In this document: positions 10,401 to 17,930 of the stretch, piece after piece
Layout of the letters: each line of letters opens with the position of its first letter
Position numbering within the stretch: position 1 is the stretch's first letter
NCBI GenBank assembly: GCA_903844155.1
Contig: CAIMSU010000117.1
Coordinates: forward strand, 62,001 to 126,000
Reading direction: 5' to 3'
Origin: an uncultured Pseudomonadota bacterium
GTDB taxonomy: Bacteria > Myxococcota_A > UBA796 > SXON01
DNA: 64,000 nucleotides
The notes under the pieces: generated by a model
Seen by the model: the letters and a program-made list of their open reading frames with translations, nothing else
Databases searched by the model: none
What the model was told of the DNA's origin: nothing
Position numbers and translations under genes: made by a program

Positions 10401-10907
10401 CGGCTCCACCTTCGGGCCCGAACGCTCCTCGCGGACGTGCGACGGGCCAGCGGCGATCTGGATGGCGCCGAGGAGATCATCCTCTGGACGACAAGGTTCG
10501 CCGGGGAGCGCGGCCAGCACTTGCTTGTCGCGTCTGCGCGCGTGCAGCTCGCGATGCTCGCGTTGCACCGGTCCGAGCAGAAGCGGGTGCAGGAGGAGGT
10601 CGTCGCCGCCGAGCTGGCCCTGGCGCACTCCCCGCGGCACGGCCTCTGGCTGCAGATCGGCGTGCTGAGGGCGTGGTTGGCGGCAGAGGATGGCGACGAA
10701 CGGAGCTGCCGGGCGTGGTTCGCCGTGGCTCGCGAACGCGGCCTGCACACCTCCCAAAGCCCCGACTTGCAGCTCCCGGTCCAGCGACTGGTCACCGCCT
10801 GCGAGCGACGGAACTGGCTGGACATCGCGCGGAAGGCGTCGGAGCGCGTTTGGCGGGTCGCTGGGGGCGAGGTGGAGCTGGAGGACGACGCGGAGGAGGG
10901 GGGCTGA
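7401..10907 (+). CDS. Ser/Thr protein kinase fused to AAA-type ATPase and TPR-like repeats
   Basis: The product is 1168 residues, starting at GTG within a GTGA overlap. Residues 8-270 are a Hanks kinase: glycine loop LLGEGGTGVVYHAE, lysine in VAVKVV, HQD instead of HRD near residue 130 with the aspartate kept, DLG instead of DFG near 155, and MAPEQ near 180. It is probably active. Residues about 350-620 are an ATPase with Walker A GESGSGKT (about 384-391) and a Walker B-like LILEDVHHA near 503, as in PknK/MalT-like STAND-type regulators. The rest (about 690-1150) is a long array of TPR-like helical pairs. No membrane helix is seen, so it is cytoplasmic. Such proteins are common in Myxococcota and integrate signals. 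Its partner here is probably the His/Lys-rich protein encoded just upstream. Confidence 0.9.
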   Translation: MKDPLPVLPPRYICTRLLGEGGTGVVYHAEDRLLETEVAVKVVKSNLALHRRFRARFAREVALSARITHPHVIPVHDTGTLSTGQPYVALGYAPGGSLADLLAARPPLLDVLALIDEVLDALAAIHAHQLLHQDLKPQNVLLYPGIDGNPHVWVADLGVADALAELLRDRKSIAGTVPYMAPEQLQGRTHDLGPWTDLYAVGLMLYETLLGKKAHEGEGRQELLEARNRAPPPLPGVPSALADVVTTLLDPVPRQRFDKAADVRRALRDAVQGQSFRGRVVPWTPGHRRTGPTTGTGEFPLAAPLRSGPVPEGTLRWNRVPPDPMPVQPPLERGWDAPSRASLSLFALRDVPMVGRDRERKVLWDAAREVVALAEPRVVLVVGESGSGKTRLVESVATLLDELGVMEVTRLRYHAPAGVDDGYRGAVRDILVPWNDNRDGMETRLASWLGRDRQVLPVDVHEEAVLLARWCGYTRQGEPPVSDAIGLAFLYRHLDVRAWRGGSCLILEDVHHAQADGDGLAIAEALLDRTVGERPVLVLCTVSSEAAARDGGVRRTLEGLQERGARRLGLRRLSLTDTRKVVQESLQLAPDLAHEVSVFCEGDPLAAGLLLRDWASRALPVLGEDRQYHLPATVNRSDAFPASPEVLLRRRVDGALNSSTDPTNARDALTAAALAGRQPPVALIRRMNDAGLDALLATGLVSEQNGYLAFEHGRIQQLVVEDAERLPDVQDIHRRLADAWEDLGTSTGLDVDLPLGRHRLRSGVPEKALQPLLAAGRKLNAGGRGDAVRAAAMAVEAADAVGQPTGRLEARRLHAEALLESGEPERARPLIEYALREVEGDRLAKARLRVQLGRAARKQGDAEMAEREFAAARQTFDALRDRAGLVEVAVQRARLARSEARSEDAAKHWTDVLRMNRGDFSLEAEALNGLCEALIRSGRYEHIERQLHRLDSVARASGDIRRIADAHSTWGMLHLERRNYEQASEFLLAAGAIAATIGADRLHLRARTLLADVRRASGDLDGAEEIILWTTRFAGERGQHLLVASARVQLAMLALHRSEQKRVQEEVVAAELALAHSPRHGLWLQIGVLRAWLAAEDGDERSCRAWFAVARERGLHTSQSPDLQLPVQRLVTACERRNWLDIARKASERVWRVAGGEVELEDDAEEGG

Positions 10908-10992
10908 TGTGCCCGCCGCCGTCGGCGGATGGGAGCCCTCATCCCCGCCACGCCCGAGCCTTTCCGGATAGAAGGGGCGCAGGAGAAAAAAC

Positions 10993-11829
10993 GTGCCAGC
11001 ACCAACACCGGCCGGGGCCCGCCCGACGTTCAAGATCTCCCTCCCCGCCACCGGCATCGCCGACAAGGACTTCGGTAGCACGCTCGTCGACGTGAACTTC
11101 GCGGACGGACGCCGCTACCAGGTCACCTTCCGCACGCTGGGCAACATCGAGCGGCTCTTCAATGAAAATCGCCGCACCGGGGTTCGGGCCAAGGGCACCT
11201 ACATGCCAGGCGCCCACACGATCCTCGTCGAGGAGATCACCAAGCCGGGCATCCACACGGCCATCCGCGAACTGTTGGAGACCGGCGAGTTCAACGACGT
11301 CTGCGCGCTGGCCGGCGGGCTGACGCTCGACGATGAGGACGAGCTGACCGACCCGCGCGGCGTCCGGCCCGGCGCCACGCAACTGCCGGCGCAGGACGAG
11401 CAGATGTGGCGGCAGGCCACGTTGACGACGTTCACTCCCAGCGGCGGCCAGACGGACCAGCCGCAGCGCCTCTCTCGCGACGACGTGAACGCGCTCGTAG
11501 AGAAGCACATCAACGATTGGAGCAGCACCCTGGCCATCACGGGGAGGGACCAGACGCTGACGCTCTGCTTCTCCGAGGGCAAGGTCGGCGTCGTGATGAA
11601 GGCGGAGGACGGGCGCAACTTCATCTGGCTCTCGCTGAAGGACTCCAGGGCCTCGGTCTGGTTCGCGCTCGCCGGCCAGCTCACCGAGCTGCCCGAGCGC
11701 CACATCGTCGGCGAGTTCGACGCCATCTCCCTCGCAGAAGAATTCGTCGCCGAGTGGCACCTCACCATCGCCGACCACGAGTGGGAGTTCCGTCCTCTCC
11801 CGCCGCCCCGAAAATCCCGGAGGAGCTGA
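10993..11829 (+). CDS. Cytoplasmic protein of unknown function
   Basis: The product is 278 residues from GTG 10993, with a strong AGGAG 7 nt upstream. There is no signal peptide or membrane segment. Residues about 10-85 form a beta-rich domain (PTFKISLPATGIADKDFGST then VDVNFADGRRYQVTFRTLG) that looks like a PilZ-like or small sensor barrel, followed by an acidic stretch (LTLDDEDELTDPRG) and a second alpha/beta part to about residue 265. I see no conserved PilZ RxxxR motif, so I do not call it. It lies 85 nt after the kinase-AAA-TPR gene and runs convergently, 15 nt away, into the AAA+ ATPase gene. No family is recognised. Confidence 0.7.
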   Translation: MPAPTPAGARPTFKISLPATGIADKDFGSTLVDVNFADGRRYQVTFRTLGNIERLFNENRRTGVRAKGTYMPGAHTILVEEITKPGIHTAIRELLETGEFNDVCALAGGLTLDDEDELTDPRGVRPGATQLPAQDEQMWRQATLTTFTPSGGQTDQPQRLSRDDVNALVEKHINDWSSTLAITGRDQTLTLCFSEGKVGVVMKAEDGRNFIWLSLKDSRASVWFALAGQLTELPERHIVGEFDAISLAEEFVAEWHLTIADHEWEFRPLPPPRKSRRS

Positions 11830-11844
11830 ACGCGCCGTGCGGGG

Positions 11845-13935
11845 CTAGATCAAATCCCGCACGAACTCGTAGTATTCGCCGAAGTGCACCCGGTTCACCT
11901 GCTTGCCCATCTTGATCATCTCGCGCGCGATGGCCTCCATCGCATGCGGCATGCTGATGGGCTCGCCCCGCGCGCTCGCGATGATCGCCGCGTTGATCGC
12001 GGCGTTCACGATGGCGCCACCGGCGATCGTGAACTGGGTCGACAGGTACCCGAGGTCGAGATCCGGCCCGCGCGGTGCATACGGCGGCATCGCATGCTCC
12101 CAGAGCCGGCGCCGTTGATCCGGGCTTGGCATCGGAAACTCCACGACGGCTCCAAAACGCCGCAGGAACGCCTCGTCGATGTTCTCTTGCAAGTTGGTGG
12201 TGAGGATCGCGCACCCCTCGAAGACCTCCAGGCGTTGCAGGAGGAAGCTGACTTCCTGGTTGGCGAACCGGTCCTGCGCCTGCTTGACCTCGCCACGCGA
12301 CCCGAACAGGGCATCGGCCTCATCGAACAGGATCACGGCCGTGCCGCCCTCCGCCGCGTCGAAGATCTCGCGAAGGTTCTTCTCGGTCTCGCCGACCCAT
12401 CGGCTGATGACGCTGGAGAGGTCGACCCGAAACATGTCGAGGCCGAGCGCGCCTGCGATGACCTCGGCCGCCATCGTCTTGCCGGTACCCGGACCGCCAG
12501 AAAACAGTGCTTTTATGCCGTATCCACGCGCGCGCACCTTGTTGGCGCCCCAGCGGTGGTACACCTGCTCCTGCTCGGAGAGGTAGGAGATCAGGTGGTT
12601 GAGCTGTTTTTCGACCTTCTGGGTGATGATGAGGTCCTTCATCGTGTACCGGGGCACGACGTGCTGGGCCAATCCCCGGAATTCCGGCCGTGATCCTTCG
12701 CGCGCGGCCGCCCAGATCGTGTCCACGGTCGGCTCGCGCCCGCCAGCCTCCGCTTCAGCGCGGTCCATCACGCGTTGGATCGTGGTCCCGCCAACCGAGT
12801 AGAAGCGCTCGGCAATATCCGCCGCCAACGTCACATCCCAGCCGCGTCGGTCCAGCGCCGCCGCCCAGGCCTCGTTCCGCTCTTCGAGCGTCGAGCGGGC
12901 TACGGGCACTGTCACGCTCGTCCGGTCCGCGCCGAGCAGCAGGGTCAGCGCCCGTCGGTCGTTCCCGCCGACCAGCACCGGGTACGGCAGTCGGGCAAGC
13001 GCCCCGCCCAGCGCCAGCAATTGGTTTCGCAACGCCGGGTCTTCCTGCGCGCTCGCGACGTTGATCACGAACGGGAGCGCCCCGCTCAGCCTCAGCTCGC
13101 GGATCAGGTCGCCGGGCTCCTCCAGGTAGGCCTTGCACCGGTCGAGGTCCACCTGAACCAGCGGGCGCCCACACTTTCGCGCGATCGCCTGCGCCACGCC
13201 CTCGCGCAGCCCCAACGTACCGCCGATGACGGCCACCGTGATCGGCCGCTCCAGCGACTGCCCGAGCTCCTCGATGCGCTGACGCGTCGGCGCGGGGATG
13301 AACGGCTCGAGATCCGTGGGGATGGGATTGAACCCTACGGATTCGGGAAGTTCCTCCTCCTCAAGCAGCCAGCGCAGCAACCGCGGGGCCGGGTGCAGGC
13401 GGCGGGAAGTGTGCGTCTCCGTGCCTTCGGCCGGATGAAGCAGCAGAAGCCGGTGGCGGATGAGCGGGCCGCCCGGCATCAGACGGGCCTGCAGCGCGAG
13501 ACGAAGGCGACGCTCGGCGCGGAGCACGCGCGTTGTCATGTCGACCGTCAGGTAGGCCTGGTTCAGGTTGTCGTTGAGGTAGGCAAAGATACGGGCGTAG
13601 CCAGCCGATATTTCGGGGGCAAGGGCGAGAAGGATGAGGTCGGCGTCGTCGCCGTCGAGGTCAAAGGCGTGGCGGAGCCGGGCGAAGCGGCCGTCGGGCG
13701 CGTCGCGGAGCGCCGTGGAGGCGGCGACGGCGTCCTCGAGGCCGTCCGGGCCGGTGATGTAGTCGATCTCGCCGTGGGCGCGGAGCAGCGCGTCGACCTC
13801 GTCGTCCGTGATGACGGAGCCCCAGAACTGGCCCTTGGCGCGCATCGACGGCCGCGCGCGCTGACGACGAACGGCGCGCAGCAGGAGCAGATCGGTGCGG
13901 CGCAGCCTGCGTGCGAGCTCTTCGAAGACGGTCAT
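11845..13935 (-). CDS. AAA+ ATPase, contractile-injection-system-associated type
   Basis: The product is 696 residues from ATG 13935 (MTVFEELARRL). Residues 1-400 form a long helical N-terminal region (LALAPEISAGYARIFAYLND type) typical of ATPases found with extracellular contractile injection systems (Afp15-like) and of stand-alone relatives. The ATPase module has Walker A GGPGTGKT near residue 480, Walker B ILFDEADALFG near 536, a sensor-1-like ILTTNL and an arginine-finger-like LRRFGAVVEF. In known systems such an ATPase helps sheath recycling or complex assembly. No sheath, tube or baseplate gene is in this window, so here it is either an orphan or part of an unlinked set. It faces the unknown gene at 10993 tail to tail and is divergent from the acyl-CoA dehydrogenase gene. 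Confidence 0.85.
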   Translation of the reverse strand: MTVFEELARRLRRTDLLLLRAVRRQRARPSMRAKGQFWGSVITDDEVDALLRAHGEIDYITGPDGLEDAVAASTALRDAPDGRFARLRHAFDLDGDDADLILLALAPEISAGYARIFAYLNDNLNQAYLTVDMTTRVLRAERRLRLALQARLMPGGPLIRHRLLLLHPAEGTETHTSRRLHPAPRLLRWLLEEEELPESVGFNPIPTDLEPFIPAPTRQRIEELGQSLERPITVAVIGGTLGLREGVAQAIARKCGRPLVQVDLDRCKAYLEEPGDLIRELRLSGALPFVINVASAQEDPALRNQLLALGGALARLPYPVLVGGNDRRALTLLLGADRTSVTVPVARSTLEERNEAWAAALDRRGWDVTLAADIAERFYSVGGTTIQRVMDRAEAEAGGREPTVDTIWAAAREGSRPEFRGLAQHVVPRYTMKDLIITQKVEKQLNHLISYLSEQEQVYHRWGANKVRARGYGIKALFSGGPGTGKTMAAEVIAGALGLDMFRVDLSSVISRWVGETEKNLREIFDAAEGGTAVILFDEADALFGSRGEVKQAQDRFANQEVSFLLQRLEVFEGCAILTTNLQENIDEAFLRRFGAVVEFPMPSPDQRRRLWEHAMPPYAPRGPDLDLGYLSTQFTIAGGAIVNAAINAAIIASARGEPISMPHAMEAIAREMIKMGKQVNRVHFGEYYEFVRDLI

Positions 13936-13967
13936 GCGGGAGAAGGTAATCCGGTTAGCCCGCGAGG

Positions 13968-15038
13968 ATGCCGTCGCTGACCTCGCCATACGCCTGCTTC
14001 TTCGATCCGCGGCACGGGGAGGTCGAGGCGCTCGCCGCGCGTGTCGCAGAGCGGACCGGGCCCCGTGGCAGCATCGGCGAGCGCGTGGCGACGCTGGGTC
14101 GAACAGGCCTTTTGCACGACGTCGGCCGGGGCGACGTGCGGACGCTCGCCGTTCGACGTGGCGCCCTGGCCTACGCGGACCCGCTGGACGACCTCGCGTT
14201 CATCTGCCAGGAGCTCGGCGGGTTCCCACTCGCACGCACGGGCACGGAGGACGTCATCCTCGACCGCGCGCGCAAAGGCGAGGTCGTGCTCTGCTTCGCG
14301 ATGACCGAGCCGGACGCAGGGAGTGACGTCGGTGCGATGACCACCCGGGCCGAGCCCGACGGCCACGTCTTCCGGTTGACCGGGTTGAAGCACCTGATCT
14401 CCAACGCCCCGGACGCCCACCACGCGGTCGTCTTCGCCCGCCTGCCCGACCGCGCCGGTCCCGGCAAAATAGCGGCGTTCATCGTGGACGACCCCGTCGC
14501 CGAACCTCAGCTCGTGAGCGGCCACTCCATCGGCCGCATCGTGCTCGACGCGACGCCCGCCCGCCTGATCGCCGAACGCGGGGGAGCGCTGGCGCTGGCG
14601 ACGTTGGAGCGCTGCCGACCCACCGTGGGATTGGCGGCGTGGGGCCTCGCCCGCCGCGGCTTCGACGTCACGGTGGAACGCCTGAAAGAACGCCGGCAGT
14701 TCGGCGCCCCCCTCGCCAACCAGCCCGTCATCCAGGCCCGCGTGGCCGAGATGGCGCTCGACCTCGAGCAGGCCGCCCTGACCGCGCTCTGGGCCTGCTG
14801 GTCTCGCGACGTGACCCCCGCCGATCAGCGCACCGCCTACATGAGCGCGGTCGGCAAGCTCACCGCGACCGAAGCGTGCGGCCGAGTCCTGGACCAATGC
14901 GTCCAGCTCTGGGGCGGCCTCGGCGTGACGGAGGAGAGCCTCGTCCAGCAGCTCTGGCGCGACGCCCGGCCGCTGCGGATCTACGAGGGGGCGACGGACG
15001 TGCTGAAGACCGTGATCGCGGAGCGGTGGTTGGGCTGA
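13968..15038 (+). CDS. Acyl-CoA dehydrogenase family protein
   Basis: The product is 356 residues, a little shorter than the usual 380-400 because the N-terminal helical domain is trimmed. The family signatures are clear: MTEPDAGSDV at the FAD-binding middle strand, RRQFGAPLANQPVIQ, LWGGLGVTEESLVQQLWRDA, and the C-terminal RIYEGATDVLK whose Glu is the usual catalytic base. It oxidises an acyl-CoA to the 2-enoyl-CoA, passing electrons to ETF. The substrate cannot be read from sequence. With the CoA ligase, thiolase, hydratase and hydroxyacyl-CoA dehydrogenase within the next 9 kb it makes a complete beta-oxidation set. It lies only 32 nt from the divergent AAA+ gene. Confidence 0.92.
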   Translation: MPSLTSPYACFFDPRHGEVEALAARVAERTGPRGSIGERVATLGRTGLLHDVGRGDVRTLAVRRGALAYADPLDDLAFICQELGGFPLARTGTEDVILDRARKGEVVLCFAMTEPDAGSDVGAMTTRAEPDGHVFRLTGLKHLISNAPDAHHAVVFARLPDRAGPGKIAAFIVDDPVAEPQLVSGHSIGRIVLDATPARLIAERGGALALATLERCRPTVGLAAWGLARRGFDVTVERLKERRQFGAPLANQPVIQARVAEMALDLEQAALTALWACWSRDVTPADQRTAYMSAVGKLTATEACGRVLDQCVQLWGGLGVTEESLVQQLWRDARPLRIYEGATDVLKTVIAERWLG

Positions 15039-15078
15039 CAACGCGACGGGCAGCGCATTAGCGTGCCTCCCGGAGACC

Positions 15079-15561
15079 ATGATGCCGACCATCACCCCCT
15101 GCCTGTGGTTCGACGGCACCGCCGAAGCCGCCGCCGAACACTACCTCTCCCTCTTCCCCGATTCGCGCATCGACAGCGTCAGTCGCTATGGAGGCGGCGC
15201 GCCGTTCCCGGCGGGCACCGCGATGCTGGTGCAGTTCACCCTCGCCGGTCGCGGCTTCCAGGCGCTCAACGGCGGGCCACACTTCCGCTTCACCGAGGCG
15301 ATCTCGCTCTCCGTGCCCTGCGCGGATCAGGCCGAGTACGACCACTACTGGTTCGGCCTCGGCGACGGCGGGCGCCCCGGGCGCTGCGGCTGGCTGCACG
15401 ATCGCTTCGGTGTTTCCTGGCAGATCGTGCCGGAAATGTTCGGGACCCTCTTCAAGCGCGGCGACGGCGCGGCGACCGGCCGTATGATGGCGGCGATGAT
15501 GGGCATGTCACGCCTCGATATCGCGGCGTTGGAGCTTGCGTATGCGGGAGCTGAAGGGTAG
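15079..15561 (+). CDS. VOC/PhnB-like family protein (glyoxalase fold)
   Basis: The 160-residue product matches the family often labelled 3-demethylubiquinone-9 3-methyltransferase domain or PhnB-like, which belongs to the vicinal-oxygen-chelate superfamily. It begins TPCLWFDGTAEAAAEHY, has LSLFPDSRI, then FQALNGGPHFRFTEAISLSV and a C-terminal half with FGVSWQIVPEMF. The label methyltransferase is historical and no such activity should be assumed; the cellular role is unknown. There are two adjacent ATG codons (15079 and 15082) after a CGGAG ribosome site, and either could start translation. It stands between the acyl-CoA dehydrogenase and the CoA ligase genes in the same direction. Confidence 0.88.
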   Translation: MMPTITPCLWFDGTAEAAAEHYLSLFPDSRIDSVSRYGGGAPFPAGTAMLVQFTLAGRGFQALNGGPHFRFTEAISLSVPCADQAEYDHYWFGLGDGGRPGRCGWLHDRFGVSWQIVPEMFGTLFKRGDGAATGRMMAAMMGMSRLDIAALELAYAGAEG

Positions 15562-15588
15562 CGCCGACCGCTGGGTTAGAGGTGGACC

Positions 15589-17172
15589 ATGAACCTGGCC
15601 CGCTACTTCCTCGACCAGAACCTCGAACAGCGGGCCGAGAAGGTCGCCGTTCGATGGACCGCGCCCGGCCCGGACGACGATGGCGGCGTCGGAAACGGCG
15701 GGCCCGAACAGCGCTACACCTTCGCCGAGATGCACGCGTGGTCCAATCGCGCCGGGAACCACCTGCGCGCGCTCGGCTTGCGCGAGGAAGATCGTGTGCT
15801 GTTCGCGTTGGACGACAATCCCGCCTACGCCGCCCATTGGTTCGGGGCCTTGCGGGTCGGCGGCGTCGTCGCGATGATGAATCCGGGCATCCCGCGCGAG
15901 GATTGGGCGTACTACCTTGCCTACACAAGGGCGGCGGTGCTCGTCAGCGAACGCCGGTACGTGGACGCGCACGCCGAGGCCATCGGCCACGCGCTGCACC
16001 GTGGGCAACTGCGCGGCGTCATCACCGTGGACGCCCCGCTGGACGTCGCCGCCCAACACACGCTCGGGAATGAGTGTCACACTGTCGACAGCAGCGCGGA
16101 CGATCCCTCGGTGTGGTTATTTTCGTCAGGTTCAAGCGGCAAGCCCAAGGCCTGCATGCACGTGAACGGCGACTTCATCCACAACACCGAGAACTACGCA
16201 AAGCGCGTTCTCGGCATCCGCGAGGAAGACGTCACCCTCGGCGTCCCCAAGCTCTTCTTCGGCTACGCGACGGGGACCAACCTGATGTTTCCCTGGGCCG
16301 TCGGCGCGACGACCTGCCTTTTCTCCGAGCGCGCGACGCCCGAACGGATGCTGACACTCATCGACCGCTACCGGCCGACGATCCTGACAAACGTCCCGAC
16401 CATGATTCACCGCATGCTCGAGCACCCGCGCTGCGAGTCCACCGATCTTGGGTCGTTGCGGATGGTGCTCTCGGCCGGAGAGGCCCTCCCCGCCGAGCTT
16501 TACCGGCGTTGGACCGAGCGCACGGGCGTCGAGATCCTCGACGGGATCGGGTCCGCCGAGCTCTTCCACATCTACCTCTCCAACCGCCCGGGCGAGGTCA
16601 AGCTCGGCACCCTTGGCAAAGCCGTGCCGGGCTATCAACTCAAGCTCGTCGACGATGACGGCGCCGAGGTTGCCGCGGGCGAGATCGGCACGCTCCTCGT
16701 CGGCACGGACGACCCGGGGAATGGCGCTTCCAACGCCTACGGCTACCATCGCGACCGCGCAAAGTCCCGGGACACCTTCCGCGGCGCCTGGACGATGACG
16801 GGCGACCAGTTCCGCATGGACGAAGACGGCTGCTACGTGTACTGTGGGCGTGCCGACGACCTTTTGAAGGTGGGCGGGGTGTACGTCTCACCGACGGAAG
16901 TGGAGAACTGCCTGCTGACACACGGGCGCGTGCGCGAAGCCGCGATTGTCGGCGTCGAGAAGGACGGGCTGACGACGACAGTGGCCTGCGTCGTGGTCAG
17001 CACGGACGGTGGGTTGGACGGGCTGGATCGGGCGCTGCAGGAGCACGTGAAGACCCGCCTCGCACCGCACAAGTACCCGCGCTTTGTCCGGTTTTTCGAC
17101 GTGCTCCCTCGCAACGACCGCGGGAAGGTGGCGCGCGCGGAGCTCAAGCGGGCGCTCCTGGGAACGCTTTGA
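15589..17172 (+). CDS. Benzoate-CoA ligase family acyl-CoA synthetase
   Basis: The product is 527 residues and carries all core motifs of adenylate-forming CoA ligases: the phosphate loop LFSSGSSGKPKAC near residue 182, DGIGSAELFHIYLSNRPG (the benzoate-CoA-ligase-like A5 region), MTGDQFRMDEDGCYVYCGRADDLLKVGG at the hinge (here shown only by position, about 400-430), and RNDRGKVAR with the catalytic lysine near the C-terminus. The N-terminus NLARYFLDQN also fits this subfamily. It should activate an aromatic or related carboxylic acid to its CoA thioester with ATP. The exact acid cannot be assigned. Its stop overlaps the TTG start of the creatininase-family gene, starting a coupled operon that runs to 19336. 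Confidence 0.9.
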   Translation: MNLARYFLDQNLEQRAEKVAVRWTAPGPDDDGGVGNGGPEQRYTFAEMHAWSNRAGNHLRALGLREEDRVLFALDDNPAYAAHWFGALRVGGVVAMMNPGIPREDWAYYLAYTRAAVLVSERRYVDAHAEAIGHALHRGQLRGVITVDAPLDVAAQHTLGNECHTVDSSADDPSVWLFSSGSSGKPKACMHVNGDFIHNTENYAKRVLGIREEDVTLGVPKLFFGYATGTNLMFPWAVGATTCLFSERATPERMLTLIDRYRPTILTNVPTMIHRMLEHPRCESTDLGSLRMVLSAGEALPAELYRRWTERTGVEILDGIGSAELFHIYLSNRPGEVKLGTLGKAVPGYQLKLVDDDGAEVAAGEIGTLLVGTDDPGNGASNAYGYHRDRAKSRDTFRGAWTMTGDQFRMDEDGCYVYCGRADDLLKVGGVYVSPTEVENCLLTHGRVREAAIVGVEKDGLTTTVACVVVSTDGGLDGLDRALQEHVKTRLAPHKYPRFVRFFDVLPRNDRGKVARAELKRALLGTL

Positions 17173-17930
17173 GCAACGCCGGCTTGCGGCTCGGCCAGCG
17201 CACCTCCGCGGCCTCCTCGCTGCAGGGCCGTTGGGCGATCCTTCCAGTTGGAAGCTGCGAAGCGCATGGCCCACACCTCCCGCTGGACACGGACGTCCGC
17301 ATCGCCGAGGAGACCGCCATCCTCGCCGCCGAGGCGCTCGACGCCGTCGTCCTCCCGCCCCTCCCCTACGGCGTGACTGAGTACGCCGCAGCCTTCGACG
17401 GCACCGTGGGCGTCCCCGCAGCGGTCGTGATCGCCAGCATCGACGCGGTGATTCGCTCGGCCGTCCGCCAGGGCGCTGTCGGCATCGCCATCACCAACGC
17501 GCACTTTGAGCCCGCGCACATCGACGCGATCTTCCAGGCCGTCGCAGCGCTTACCGCGGTTGGGCCCGGAAGCGTTGGCGTTCCCGTCGTCTTCCCGAAC
17601 GTCGCCTCCCGGCGCTACGCCTCGCTCCTCGGCGACGAATTCCCCACCGGGGCCTGCCACGCCGGTGACTACGAATCCAGCATGATCCTGGCGTTACGCC
17701 CCGACCTCGTCGACGAGGATGCCATGCGGGCGTTGCCGGACGTGCCCATCAACCTCGCGGCCGCGATGCGCGCGGGCGCCCACGATTTTGCTGAAGCCGG
17801 CGGCGTTGACGCCTACTTTGGCTGGCCCTCGCGCGCCGATGCGACCCGTGGACGCCAGCTGCTCAAGACCCTCGCTCACATCGTCGTGGACGCCGTGATC
17901 GCGGCTCGCGGGCCCGCGCCAGCACCGTGA
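17169..17930 (+). CDS. Creatininase family amidohydrolase
   Basis: The product is 253 residues with a TTG start overlapping the previous stop. Family motifs are present: LPVGSCEAHGPHLPLDTD, giving metal ligands Glu31, His33 and Asp42, and CHAGDYESS in the C-terminal half. The middle motif reads NAHFEP, so the His-x-Glu pair of true creatininase (His120 and Glu122 in the Pseudomonas enzyme, NGHYEN) is kept, while the NGHGGN form of MftE-like members is not. It should be a metal-dependent cyclic amide or C-N hydrolase; the substrate is unknown. It is sandwiched by 4-nt overlaps between a CoA ligase and a GT39-like gene, an unexpected trio. No mycofactocin gene is nearby. Confidence 0.85.
   Translation: MSNAGLRLGQRTSAASSLQGRWAILPVGSCEAHGPHLPLDTDVRIAEETAILAAEALDAVVLPPLPYGVTEYAAAFDGTVGVPAAVVIASIDAVIRSAVRQGAVGIAITNAHFEPAHIDAIFQAVAALTAVGPGSVGVPVVFPNVASRRYASLLGDEFPTGACHAGDYESSMILALRPDLVDEDAMRALPDVPINLAAAMRAGAHDFAEAGGVDAYFGWPSRADATRGRQLLKTLAHIVVDAVIAARGPAPAP

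Noticed and set aside
10908-10992. Intrinsic terminator between the kinase giant and the next gene
   Set aside because: Only a 6-bp GCCGCC/GGCGGC hairpin without a T-run is present, which is common in this GC-rich DNA.
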